Positions 14,314 through 21,201 of a stretch of DNA of 64,000 nt are shown here, in pieces. How positions within the stretch are numbered: the stretch's first letter is position 1; each line of letters begins with the position of its first letter. Origin of the DNA: Leisingera sp. ANG-Vp (GTDB taxonomy: Bacteria > Pseudomonadota > Alphaproteobacteria > Rhodobacterales > Rhodobacteraceae); the NCBI RefSeq assembly GCF_000813725.1, contig NZ_JWLD01000020.1, positions 116,209-180,208 on the forward strand, written 5' to 3'. The notes beneath the pieces were generated by a model. It searched no databases, was not told the origin of the DNA, and worked only from the letters and a program-made list of their open reading frames with translations. The position numbers and the translations under genes are program-made.

Positions 14314-15873
14314 TCAGCTTTCGCCGGTTTTCTTGCGGTAGGCGCCTTGCGCGATACGGTCGATGACCATGGCGCAGAACAGGATGGCGAGACCGCCCAG
14401 GAGGCCCTGGCCTTTGGCCGCATACTGCAGCGCTTCCAGGATCAGGGCGCCCAGGCCTTCGGCTCCGATCAGCGAGGCGATCACCACCATCGACAGCGAC
14501 ATCAGGATGGTCTGGTTGATGCCGGTCATGATCGAAGGCAGCGCCAGAGGCAGCTCGACATTGAACAACAGCTGGCGGCGCGAGCAGCCAAAGGCGATGG
14601 CGGCTTCCTTGGTGGCCTCCGGCACGCCGCGCATGCCCAGGGCAGTCAGGCGGATCACCGGCGGCATCGCAAAGACCAGCGTGGCCAGCACCCCCGGCGG
14701 CTTGCCGGTGCCAAAGAAGGCGATGATCGGGATCAGGTAGACAAAGGCCGGCATGGTCTGCATGAAGTCCAGCACCGGTTCCGCAATCGCATAGGCGCGT
14801 TTGGATTTGCCGAACCAGATGCCCAGAGGAATGCCGATCGCCACGCAGAGGAAGGCCCCCGCGCCGATCAGCGCCACGGTGATCATCGCCAGCTCCCACA
14901 GGCCCATGAAGGCCAGGTAGGCGAGCGACGCGGCAGTAAAGATCGCCACCCGCGGCCCGGCCAGGCGCAGGGCCATGACCACGGTCACAAACATCACCAC
15001 CGGCCAGGGGGTCTGGATCAGCAGCACTTCGAGCCCGTCCAGCACCCAGCGGATGCCGGCGGTCACCCCGTCGAAGACATCTCCAAAGTTGTTCGCCAGC
15101 CAGTCAAACCCGGCATCGCCTTTCTTGGACAGCGCGGCGAAGTATTCCTTGCCGACCGGGAACTCGGTGATCGGCAGGCGCCCGCCCAACAGCCCGCCGG
15201 TGACGCTGGCCATGGCCTCGTCCGGTTTGGCGACGGTGAAACGCACCAGAGTCAGCGGCCAGATTGCCAAGAGGCCGATGGCGCCGAAGATCAGCCCATT
15301 GCGGCTCATCCCCGACTGCGCCTTTTGGCCGGAACGCCAGCGCAGGTACTGCGCCTCGTAGGCGGTGTTGGCATAAAAGCCCTCGGCCAGTTTGATCACG
15401 GCCATCAGGGCAAGGCCGGTCAGCAGAATGGCGAGTGCGGTGCTGCTGGCGGCATTGGCAGCCTCCAGCGCCTTATCGGCGGCGGCGCGCAGGTTGTCGG
15501 CGATCTTTAGCTTGGCGGCAGCGCCTGCAGCGTCGCCTGCGGCGGTCAGGTCAGCGGCCTGTGCCTCGCGTTTGGCGATATTGCCCAGCAAGCGTTCGTA
15601 GCGGGCCAGCTGGTCGGCACCGAGTTCACCCCAGAGGCCCCGGCCGATCTGCACCAGGGCAAACAGCTCCAGCACCAGGAACATCCAGAAAAAGCCCCAG
15701 GCCCCGCGGGCCGCGCCCCACAAGGGGCCGCAGACGGCGGCCATGGTGTTCCAGGACCAGGCAAAGCCGGTCTTGCCCTGGATGCGGGCGAATTCGCGGG
15801 CGTAGTAGGGGCCGTTTTCGACGGCAAATTCTTCGACGCTCAGATCGGGCGATTGAAAGTTCGTATCCTTCAT
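14314..15873 (-). CDS. proW: ProW-like ABC permease with long N-terminal extension
   Basis: A 519-residue inner-membrane permease of the osmoprotectant/quaternary-amine importer family (ProW/ChoW/OpuAB). The C-terminal part (about 300-515) has the permease core with the EAA-type loop KEAAIAFGCSRRQLLFNVELP. The first 200 residues are unusual: two hydrophobic segments flank an alanine-rich predicted coiled coil (about 85-145). Typical ProW proteins are 280-400 residues, so this is longer than expected. The start overlaps the ProV stop (ATGA). With the adjacent catabolic genes the substrate is more likely a nutrient than an osmolyte. The symbol is given at family level. Confidence 0.85.
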   Translation of the reverse strand: MKDTNFQSPDLSVEEFAVENGPYYAREFARIQGKTGFAWSWNTMAAVCGPLWGAARGAWGFFWMFLVLELFALVQIGRGLWGELGADQLARYERLLGNIAKREAQAADLTAAGDAAGAAAKLKIADNLRAAADKALEAANAASSTALAILLTGLALMAVIKLAEGFYANTAYEAQYLRWRSGQKAQSGMSRNGLIFGAIGLLAIWPLTLVRFTVAKPDEAMASVTGGLLGGRLPITEFPVGKEYFAALSKKGDAGFDWLANNFGDVFDGVTAGIRWVLDGLEVLLIQTPWPVVMFVTVVMALRLAGPRVAIFTAASLAYLAFMGLWELAMITVALIGAGAFLCVAIGIPLGIWFGKSKRAYAIAEPVLDFMQTMPAFVYLIPIIAFFGTGKPPGVLATLVFAMPPVIRLTALGMRGVPEATKEAAIAFGCSRRQLLFNVELPLALPSIMTGINQTILMSLSMVVIASLIGAEGLGALILEALQYAAKGQGLLGGLAILFCAMVIDRIAQGAYRKKTGES

Positions 15874-16919
15874 GCCTTGCCCCCCTGAATGCCTTTCAGC
15901 AGCGTGGCGCGGTCGACCACGCCGATGTCGGCGCCGTCATCGCCGGTGATGACAATCACGTTCTCGGTCGAGGTGGCGATGTCGATCAGCTGGTCCAGAT
16001 CGGTGCCGTGGTGCGCCCTTGGGCTTTCGTCGAAGTTCACCGGGCGGGTCGGTTGGTATTCGCTGATCGGCACCATGATCGAATGGGCGAAGACCAGCTT
16101 CAGCTTGGAGATGCCTTCGACAAAGTCGCGCACATAGTCGTCGGCGGGCTGGGTGACGATCTCTTCCGGCGTGCCGATCTGCACGATACGGCCGTCCTTC
16201 ATGATGGCGATGCGGTTGCCGATACGGATCGCCTCATCCAGGTCGTGGGTGATGAAGACGGTGGTCTTGTTCAGCTCTGCCGACAGTTTCATGAACTGAT
16301 CCTGCAGCTGGCGGCGGATCAGCGGGTCCAGCGCCGAGAACGGCTCGTCCATCAGCAGCACATCCGGGTCCGAGGCCAGCGCGCGGGCCAGACCGACCCG
16401 CTGCTGCATGCCGCCGGACAGCTCGCGCGGGAAGCGGTCTTCGAAGCCGGTCAGGTTCACCTTGTCCAGGCAGCGTTGCGAGACTTCCCAGCGGGTGGAC
16501 TTCGGCTCGCCGCGCACCTGCAGCGGGAAGCCTACGTTGTCGCGCACGGTGCGGTGCGGCAGCAGTGCCATGTGCTGGAACACCATGCCGATGTTCATCG
16601 CCCGCATCTCGCGCAGGTCGGCGTCCGACAGGGTCAGCATGTCCCGGCCCATAACTGAGATATTGCCCGCCGTGGGTTCGATCAGCCGGTTCAGGTGGCG
16701 CACCATGGTGGATTTGCCGGAGCCCGACAGCCCCATCACGCAGAAGATCTCTCCGCGCTTCACCTCAAAGGACACATCGGCGATGCCGACGACGCAGTTG
16801 AATTCCTCCAGCACCTCGGCCTTGCCCAGGCCGCGTTCGCGGATTGCGGCCATCGCCGCATCGGCGTTGTTTCCGAATATTTTCCACACGCCGTCCAGCG
16901 TGATCACATTGTCAGTCAT
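15870..16919 (-). CDS. proV: ProV-like ABC transporter ATPase
   Basis: A 349-residue ATP-binding subunit of the betaine-type importer. Motifs are Walker A GLSGSGKST (63-71), signature LSGGMQQR, Walker B LLMDEPFSALDP and H-loop FITHDLDEA. The C-terminal 80 residues form the CBS-like region, which senses ionic strength in OpuA-type systems. A longer open frame exists upstream, but ATG at 16919 has a GGAGA ribosome binding site and gives the usual ProV start. It overlaps proW by ATGA and follows proX by 76 bases, a gap containing a hairpin. Confidence 0.92.
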   Translation of the reverse strand: MTDNVITLDGVWKIFGNNADAAMAAIRERGLGKAEVLEEFNCVVGIADVSFEVKRGEIFCVMGLSGSGKSTMVRHLNRLIEPTAGNISVMGRDMLTLSDADLREMRAMNIGMVFQHMALLPHRTVRDNVGFPLQVRGEPKSTRWEVSQRCLDKVNLTGFEDRFPRELSGGMQQRVGLARALASDPDVLLMDEPFSALDPLIRRQLQDQFMKLSAELNKTTVFITHDLDEAIRIGNRIAIMKDGRIVQIGTPEEIVTQPADDYVRDFVEGISKLKLVFAHSIMVPISEYQPTRPVNFDESPRAHHGTDLDQLIDIATSTENVIVITGDDGADIGVVDRATLLKGIQGGKA

Positions 16920-16950
16920 ACGTTCAGTCTCCGGATGTCCCGGTTCGTTT

Positions 16951-16973
16951 GGCGGGCAGCGGTGCCGCCCGCC
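16951..16973 (-). terminator. Hairpin between proX and proV
   Basis: GGCGGGC / GCCCGCC with a 9-base loop in the proX-proV gap, without a T-run. Such hairpins after the binding-protein gene commonly protect that transcript or partly terminate it, so that binding protein is made in excess. Confidence 0.45.
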
Positions 16974-16995
16974 TGTGGCCCTTTGGTTCCGGCGT

Positions 16996-17946
16996 TTACT
17001 GGAACCAGGAGTCCACCAGATCGGCGTTCTCATCGACCCATTTGCGGGCGAAGTCTGCCGGGTCCTGGCCATCGACCGACAGAGCATAGACCACTGCGTT
17101 CACCTGTTCGGTGGTGAGCTTCACCTTGCCCAGCATTGCTGCCGCTTCCGGCTGGCTGTCGGCCAGACCTGCAGCATAGAACACATGCAGCTTGGCCGCG
17201 TCCCAGGCAGTGCCGGCTTTGGAGTTTTCCAGCCAGTTCGGATCGTCGGTCGGCTGTTTCACATCCCATTCGGCGGCGTCATAGGCAGGCTCGGTCAGCG
17301 GCACCAGGTCGTAGAGCGAGAACATGTGGTGCGGAGTATAGCAGTAAAAGACGATGTTCTGCCCCTGCGCCACCGCGTTGTCGACCTGGGCCAGCGCCAG
17401 GGTCTCGTCCATTTCCATCAGGTTCATGGTTTCGTCATAGCCATAGGATTTGGCGCGGATCTTCTCGACGTTGGTCGAGGCCCAGCCGGCCCCGCCGATC
17501 CACATCTCGCCGCGGCCGTCGCCGTCGGTGTCGAAGTTGGCAGCCATATCCGGATCGGTCAGATCGCTGAGCGCCGAGATGCCGGTGCGCTCCTGCGTAT
17601 CCTTGGTGACGCAGATCTGCTGGTCAGAGAGCACCGCGTTGGGGTTATAGGCCACCGAGCCCTTGCCGGTGACAAAGGTGTCGTGCAGGTTCTGCTGGTT
17701 GGGCAGCCAGACCTCCGGGTGCACATGCATGGCGCCGGAGTCCATTGCCTCGAAGATGATCGGGTTGGTGCCGTTCTGCAGCTCCACCGAGAGGCCCAGG
17801 TTGTCTTCCAGCGCCACCTTCAGGATATGCGCGGTACCGCGGACCGAGGCCCAGTTCGGCACCCCGATCACCACGTCCTGCGCCATGGCGGTGCTGCCGA
17901 GGGTGGCGGCCAATGCAGCGGCGGCCAGTGTCTTTGCTGTTGTCAT
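16996..17946 (-). CDS. proX: ProX-like periplasmic substrate-binding protein
   Basis: A 316-residue exported binding protein of the glycine-betaine/choline/proline-betaine family (OpuAC fold). The signal peptide is residues 1-22 (TLGSTAMA cleavage region) and the mature protein begins QDVVIGVPNWASVRGTAH. ATG at 17946 is chosen because GGGAGA precedes it; an upstream in-frame extension lacks a binding site. Family members bind quaternary ammonium groups with an aromatic cage; which ligand this one prefers cannot be read. It lies between the catabolic hydrolase and the ATPase gene, suggesting import of the substrate degraded by the operon. Confidence 0.9.
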   Translation of the reverse strand: MTTAKTLAAAALAATLGSTAMAQDVVIGVPNWASVRGTAHILKVALEDNLGLSVELQNGTNPIIFEAMDSGAMHVHPEVWLPNQQNLHDTFVTGKGSVAYNPNAVLSDQQICVTKDTQERTGISALSDLTDPDMAANFDTDGDGRGEMWIGGAGWASTNVEKIRAKSYGYDETMNLMEMDETLALAQVDNAVAQGQNIVFYCYTPHHMFSLYDLVPLTEPAYDAAEWDVKQPTDDPNWLENSKAGTAWDAAKLHVFYAAGLADSQPEAAAMLGKVKLTTEQVNAVVYALSVDGQDPADFARKWVDENADLVDSWFQ

Positions 17947-18005
17947 GTTTCTTCTCCCTTGTTGGATGATCACTTTGTTTTTTTGTTTGAGCACCCGGCG
18001 CGTGA

Positions 18006-19247
18006 TCACGATGCCGGGGCCATTTGCTTGGAAAGCGATAGGGCGGCTTGCAGCAGAACATTGCAGCCGGCCTCGAGATGGTCAGGTTCGGCCCATTCGG
18101 CCTCGTTGTGGCTGAGGCCGCCGCGGCAGGGCACAAAGACCATCGCGGTGGGCACTTTGCGCGCCACCTGGCAGGCGTCGTGGCCTGCGCCCGACACCAT
18201 CCGGCGCCAGGGCAAACCGCTGTTCTTGGCCGCGGATTCGATGGCAGTGACGCAAGCGGCATCGAATTTCACCGGCGGATTGTGCCAGATCATGTCCAGC
18301 GCGACGTCTGCCTCCTGCTCCTCGGCGGCGGCGCGGCGGATGGCGTTGTCCATGCCGCTGAGCACCGCGTCGTCGGGGTGGCGGAAGTCGATGGTAAAGC
18401 GGACTTCGCCGGGGATGGTGTTGCGGGAATTCGGGCTGACATGCAGCTCGCCCACGGTGCCAACGCCGTCAGGGCCATAGGCCAGGGCGATCCGCTGCAC
18501 CTCTTGGATGAGTCTGGCCGCGGCCACCAGCGCGTCGCTGCGGCCTGGCATCGGGGTGGAGCCGGAATGGGCGTCGCGCCCGGTGACGGTGACATCATAC
18601 CATCGCTGGCCCTGGCCGCCGGTGACAACGCCGATCACTTCCTCATTGGCTTCCAGCACCGGGCCCTGCTCGATATGGGCTTCCAGGAAGGCTCCGAATT
18701 TATGCGCGCCGCAGGGTTCTGATCCGGCATAGCCGATCCGTGCCAGCTCATCCCCGAAGCGCAGGCCGTCGGCATCTTCGCGGCTGAGGGCAAACTCCAG
18801 ATCAAACAAACCTGCATAGACGCCCGAACACAGCATCGCCGGGGCAAAGCGCGCGCCTTCCTCGTTGGTCCAGTTGACGATCTCGATCGGGGCATCGGTT
18901 TCCAGCCCCAGATCGTTCAGTGTGCGCACCACCTCAAGGCCCGCAAGCACGCCGTAGACGCCATCGAACTTGCCGCCGTGCGGCTGAGTGTCCAGGTGGC
19001 TGCCGATGGCAATCGGCAGCGCGTCCGGGTCGCGGCCGGCGCGGCGGGCAAACATGTTGCCCAGCCGGTCATAGGTGACAGTGCAGCCCGCATCCTCGCA
19101 CCAGCGCGTGAACAGCTCGCGCGCTTCCAGATCGCCGTCGGTGAGCGTCAGCCGCCCGCAGCCGCCGCCCGGCAGGGCATCAATCTTGGCCATCTTCATG
19201 ATGCTCTGCCACAGCCGGGCGCCGTTTATGCGGTGGTTGCTGCTCAT
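18006..19247 (-). CDS. N-carbamoyl-L-amino-acid hydrolase / allantoate amidohydrolase-family M20 enzyme
   Basis: A 413-residue metal-dependent amidohydrolase of the HyuC/AllC group. Metal ligands are visible: H84 (IGSHLDTQ), D95 (FDGVYGV), the E129-E130 pair (TNEEGARF), H in EAHIEQGP and H in LSHNEAEW. The conserved GQGQRWYDVTVTGRDAHSGS dimerisation segment is present. These enzymes hydrolyse N-carbamoyl amino acids, or related ureido acids, to amino acid, CO2 and ammonia. ATG at 19247 overlaps the stop of the upstream amidinohydrolase gene (ATGA), so the two enzymes are made together. That pairing suggests it removes a carbamoyl group left by deimination. Confidence 0.85.
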   Translation of the reverse strand: MSSNHRINGARLWQSIMKMAKIDALPGGGCGRLTLTDGDLEARELFTRWCEDAGCTVTYDRLGNMFARRAGRDPDALPIAIGSHLDTQPHGGKFDGVYGVLAGLEVVRTLNDLGLETDAPIEIVNWTNEEGARFAPAMLCSGVYAGLFDLEFALSREDADGLRFGDELARIGYAGSEPCGAHKFGAFLEAHIEQGPVLEANEEVIGVVTGGQGQRWYDVTVTGRDAHSGSTPMPGRSDALVAAARLIQEVQRIALAYGPDGVGTVGELHVSPNSRNTIPGEVRFTIDFRHPDDAVLSGMDNAIRRAAAEEQEADVALDMIWHNPPVKFDAACVTAIESAAKNSGLPWRRMVSGAGHDACQVARKVPTAMVFVPCRGGLSHNEAEWAEPDHLEAGCNVLLQAALSLSKQMAPAS

Positions 19248-20137
19248 GCGTCCTCGCGGCACAGCGCCTGGCTCAGGCAATGCACGCCGCCGCCGCCGAG
19301 GGTGAACATCGACATGTCCGGATCGTAGACCTCGAACCCCAGCGCGCGCATTTTGGCGTTGAGGTCCTTGGCGCCGGCCATCGACAGCACCTTGCCATCC
19401 CCCAGCGCCACCAGGTTCACGCCGAGGTTCTTGGCTTCGGCATAGGAGACATCGACGATCTCAATGCCCCAGCCTTTGACGATATCCACCAGCCAGGGCT
19501 CCATCGCATCGATGCAGGCCACCGCCAGTTTCTCGGCCAGCGGCACGATCAGCCCGTCCATATGCACAAACTCGCGGCTGATCGGGGCCACCACCGCCTC
19601 CCAGCCTTCGGCGCGGACAAACTCCGCCACCTGTTCGGAGCCTTCTTTCTCGGACCGCTCGCCGCAATAGCCGATCAGCACCCGGCCCGGCTCGATAATG
19701 TTGAAGTCGCCGCCCTCGAAATGGCCGGCGGTGGCGAACTTCCAGATCGGGATATCGTTGTCCTGATAGAACTTGATCGCGGTGGCATAATCCGCCCGGC
19801 GGCATTTCAGCTGCATATGGCAGATCAGCGCCCCCCAGGGTGTCATGGCTGAGCTGTCGCGGGCAAAGAAGTTGCGGTGCAGCACCTCGTCGCTGTCCAG
19901 ATAGTGGCAGGTGACCCCGGCTCCCTCGTAGATCGAGACCATTTCCGAGTGCTGCTTCATCGCCAGCTGCAGGTCGAACTTCACGCCGGTCTTGTCGGCA
20001 TTGGCCAGTGTGCGGCCGATCAAAGGGCCGGCCTCGACCCATTTGAAGTACTCCGGCTTGCCCAGCAGAACATCCGTCAGCTTGGCATAGTCGTTGTTGA
20101 TCCCCCAGCGTTTGGCCGTCGCCGTGCTCGCATCCAT
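19244..20137 (-). CDS. DDAH/arginine deiminase-superfamily amidinohydrolase
   Basis: A 297-residue enzyme of the guanidino-modifying superfamily (dimethylarginine dimethylaminohydrolase, amidinotransferase, deiminase). The catalytic nucleophile is C287 (GGGGVHCLSQ), the histidine is H192 (EFVHMDG), and the acidic residues are in FARDSS and E141-x-x-D144 (HFEGGDF). Members hydrolyse or transfer the amidino group through a thiouronium intermediate; a hydrolase would turn a guanidino compound into a ureido compound. ATG at 20137 is chosen because GGGAGG lies 9 bases upstream; an ATG 7 codons earlier lacks this. It heads the seven-gene operon and is divergent from a LysR regulator. Confidence 0.82.
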   Translation of the reverse strand: MDASTATAKRWGINNDYAKLTDVLLGKPEYFKWVEAGPLIGRTLANADKTGVKFDLQLAMKQHSEMVSIYEGAGVTCHYLDSDEVLHRNFFARDSSAMTPWGALICHMQLKCRRADYATAIKFYQDNDIPIWKFATAGHFEGGDFNIIEPGRVLIGYCGERSEKEGSEQVAEFVRAEGWEAVVAPISREFVHMDGLIVPLAEKLAVACIDAMEPWLVDIVKGWGIEIVDVSYAEAKNLGVNLVALGDGKVLSMAGAKDLNAKMRALGFEVYDPDMSMFTLGGGGVHCLSQALCREDA

Positions 20138-20253
20138 GCTGCTCAACCTCCCAGTCATTACGTGCTTGGGCGGCAGGATCGGACGGGATTAGCTTTTATT
20201 AAATTACAAACTAAGGGACTTAACTTTTATATGTTTGCAAGTATGGTGGCGCC
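20138..20253. promoter_or_regulatory. Divergent promoter and probable LysR operator region
   Basis: An AT-rich 116-base stretch in a GC-rich context separates the amidinohydrolase operon from the LysR gene. It contains TTAG-N18-CTAA (about 20190-20215) and a short TAAG-GGA-CTTA inverted repeat next to it. LysR regulators usually bind an interrupted dyad in such divergent regions. Exact operator boundaries are inference. Confidence 0.45.
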
Positions 20254-21159
20254 ATGCTGCCGCCCGCCCTCTCCAAAGCCGACTTGCACCTGCTTTACGT
20301 GTTCTGCGCGGTGGTGGAGGCGCGCGGGTTTTCGGCGGCGCAGATCACCCTGAATGTTTCGGCCTCCACCATCTCCCGGCAGATTGCGGATCTGGAGACC
20401 CGGCTGGGCATGCGCCTGTGCCAGCGCGGCCGCAAGGGGTTCCGGCTGACCGACAAGGGCGAGATTGTCTATGCCGCCTCGCACAAGCTGTTTGCGGCGC
20501 TGGACCAGTTCGGCGAGACCGTGGACGGCACCCGCGGCAAGCTGGTGGGGCGGCTGCCGGTGGCGGCGATCGACAATTGGGTGTTCAACAACGAGGCACC
20601 GATCATGAGTGCCCTGGCCGAATTCACCCGGATCGCGCCGGAGGTTGAGATCGAGATGCACTCGCTGGCGCCGGATGACATCGAAATGGCGGTGCAGGAC
20701 GGCCAGATCGCGCTGGGGGTCGGGGTGTTTCACAAACACAAGCCGGGCCTGATCTATGAGACCCTGGGATATGAGCGGATTGGGCTTTACTGCAGCCGCG
20801 GCCATCCATTGTTTACTGCTGACACGCCTGCCCGGGTCGAGGAACTGCTGCCGCAGGCCAATTTCTGCAAGCGGGCCTACCTGAATGAAGACCTGGTGGC
20901 GCCAGTCTCCCGCGGGCTGCCGTCAAACGCCAGCGCGCATCAGATCGAGGGCATTGCCATGCTGGTGCTGACTGGCCGCTACATCGGCTACCTGCCGGAG
21001 AGCTTTGCCGATATCTGGGTGCGCGAAGGCCGGGTACGCTCGGTAGGGGATGGCATGTTCGATCTGAAGTCCGAGATCAAGCTGGTCCGCAAACGCGGCG
21101 AGGAACCGAACCTGGTCGTCAAAACCTTCATCCAGCTGGTGCGGGAAGCGGCAGAGTAG
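20254..21159 (+). CDS. LysR-family transcriptional regulator of the guanidino operon
   Basis: A 301-residue LysR-type regulator. The N-terminal winged helix-turn-helix occupies residues 7-66 (FSAAQITLNVSASTISRQIADLE). The C-terminal effector-binding domain spans about 90-295. It is transcribed divergently from the amidinohydrolase operon across an AT-rich 116-base gap, the standard arrangement for a LysR protein that controls its neighbour and itself. The inducer is probably the transported guanidino or quaternary compound or a breakdown product; this is inference from position only. A convergent gene follows 42 bases downstream. Confidence 0.88.
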   Translation: MLPPALSKADLHLLYVFCAVVEARGFSAAQITLNVSASTISRQIADLETRLGMRLCQRGRKGFRLTDKGEIVYAASHKLFAALDQFGETVDGTRGKLVGRLPVAAIDNWVFNNEAPIMSALAEFTRIAPEVEIEMHSLAPDDIEMAVQDGQIALGVGVFHKHKPGLIYETLGYERIGLYCSRGHPLFTADTPARVEELLPQANFCKRAYLNEDLVAPVSRGLPSNASAHQIEGIAMLVLTGRYIGYLPESFADIWVREGRVRSVGDGMFDLKSEIKLVRKRGEEPNLVVKTFIQLVREAAE

Positions 21160-21201
21160 CTTTCGTGCTGCTGCCGCCCCGGCTTGAGCTATCCCGGCGG
21201 G

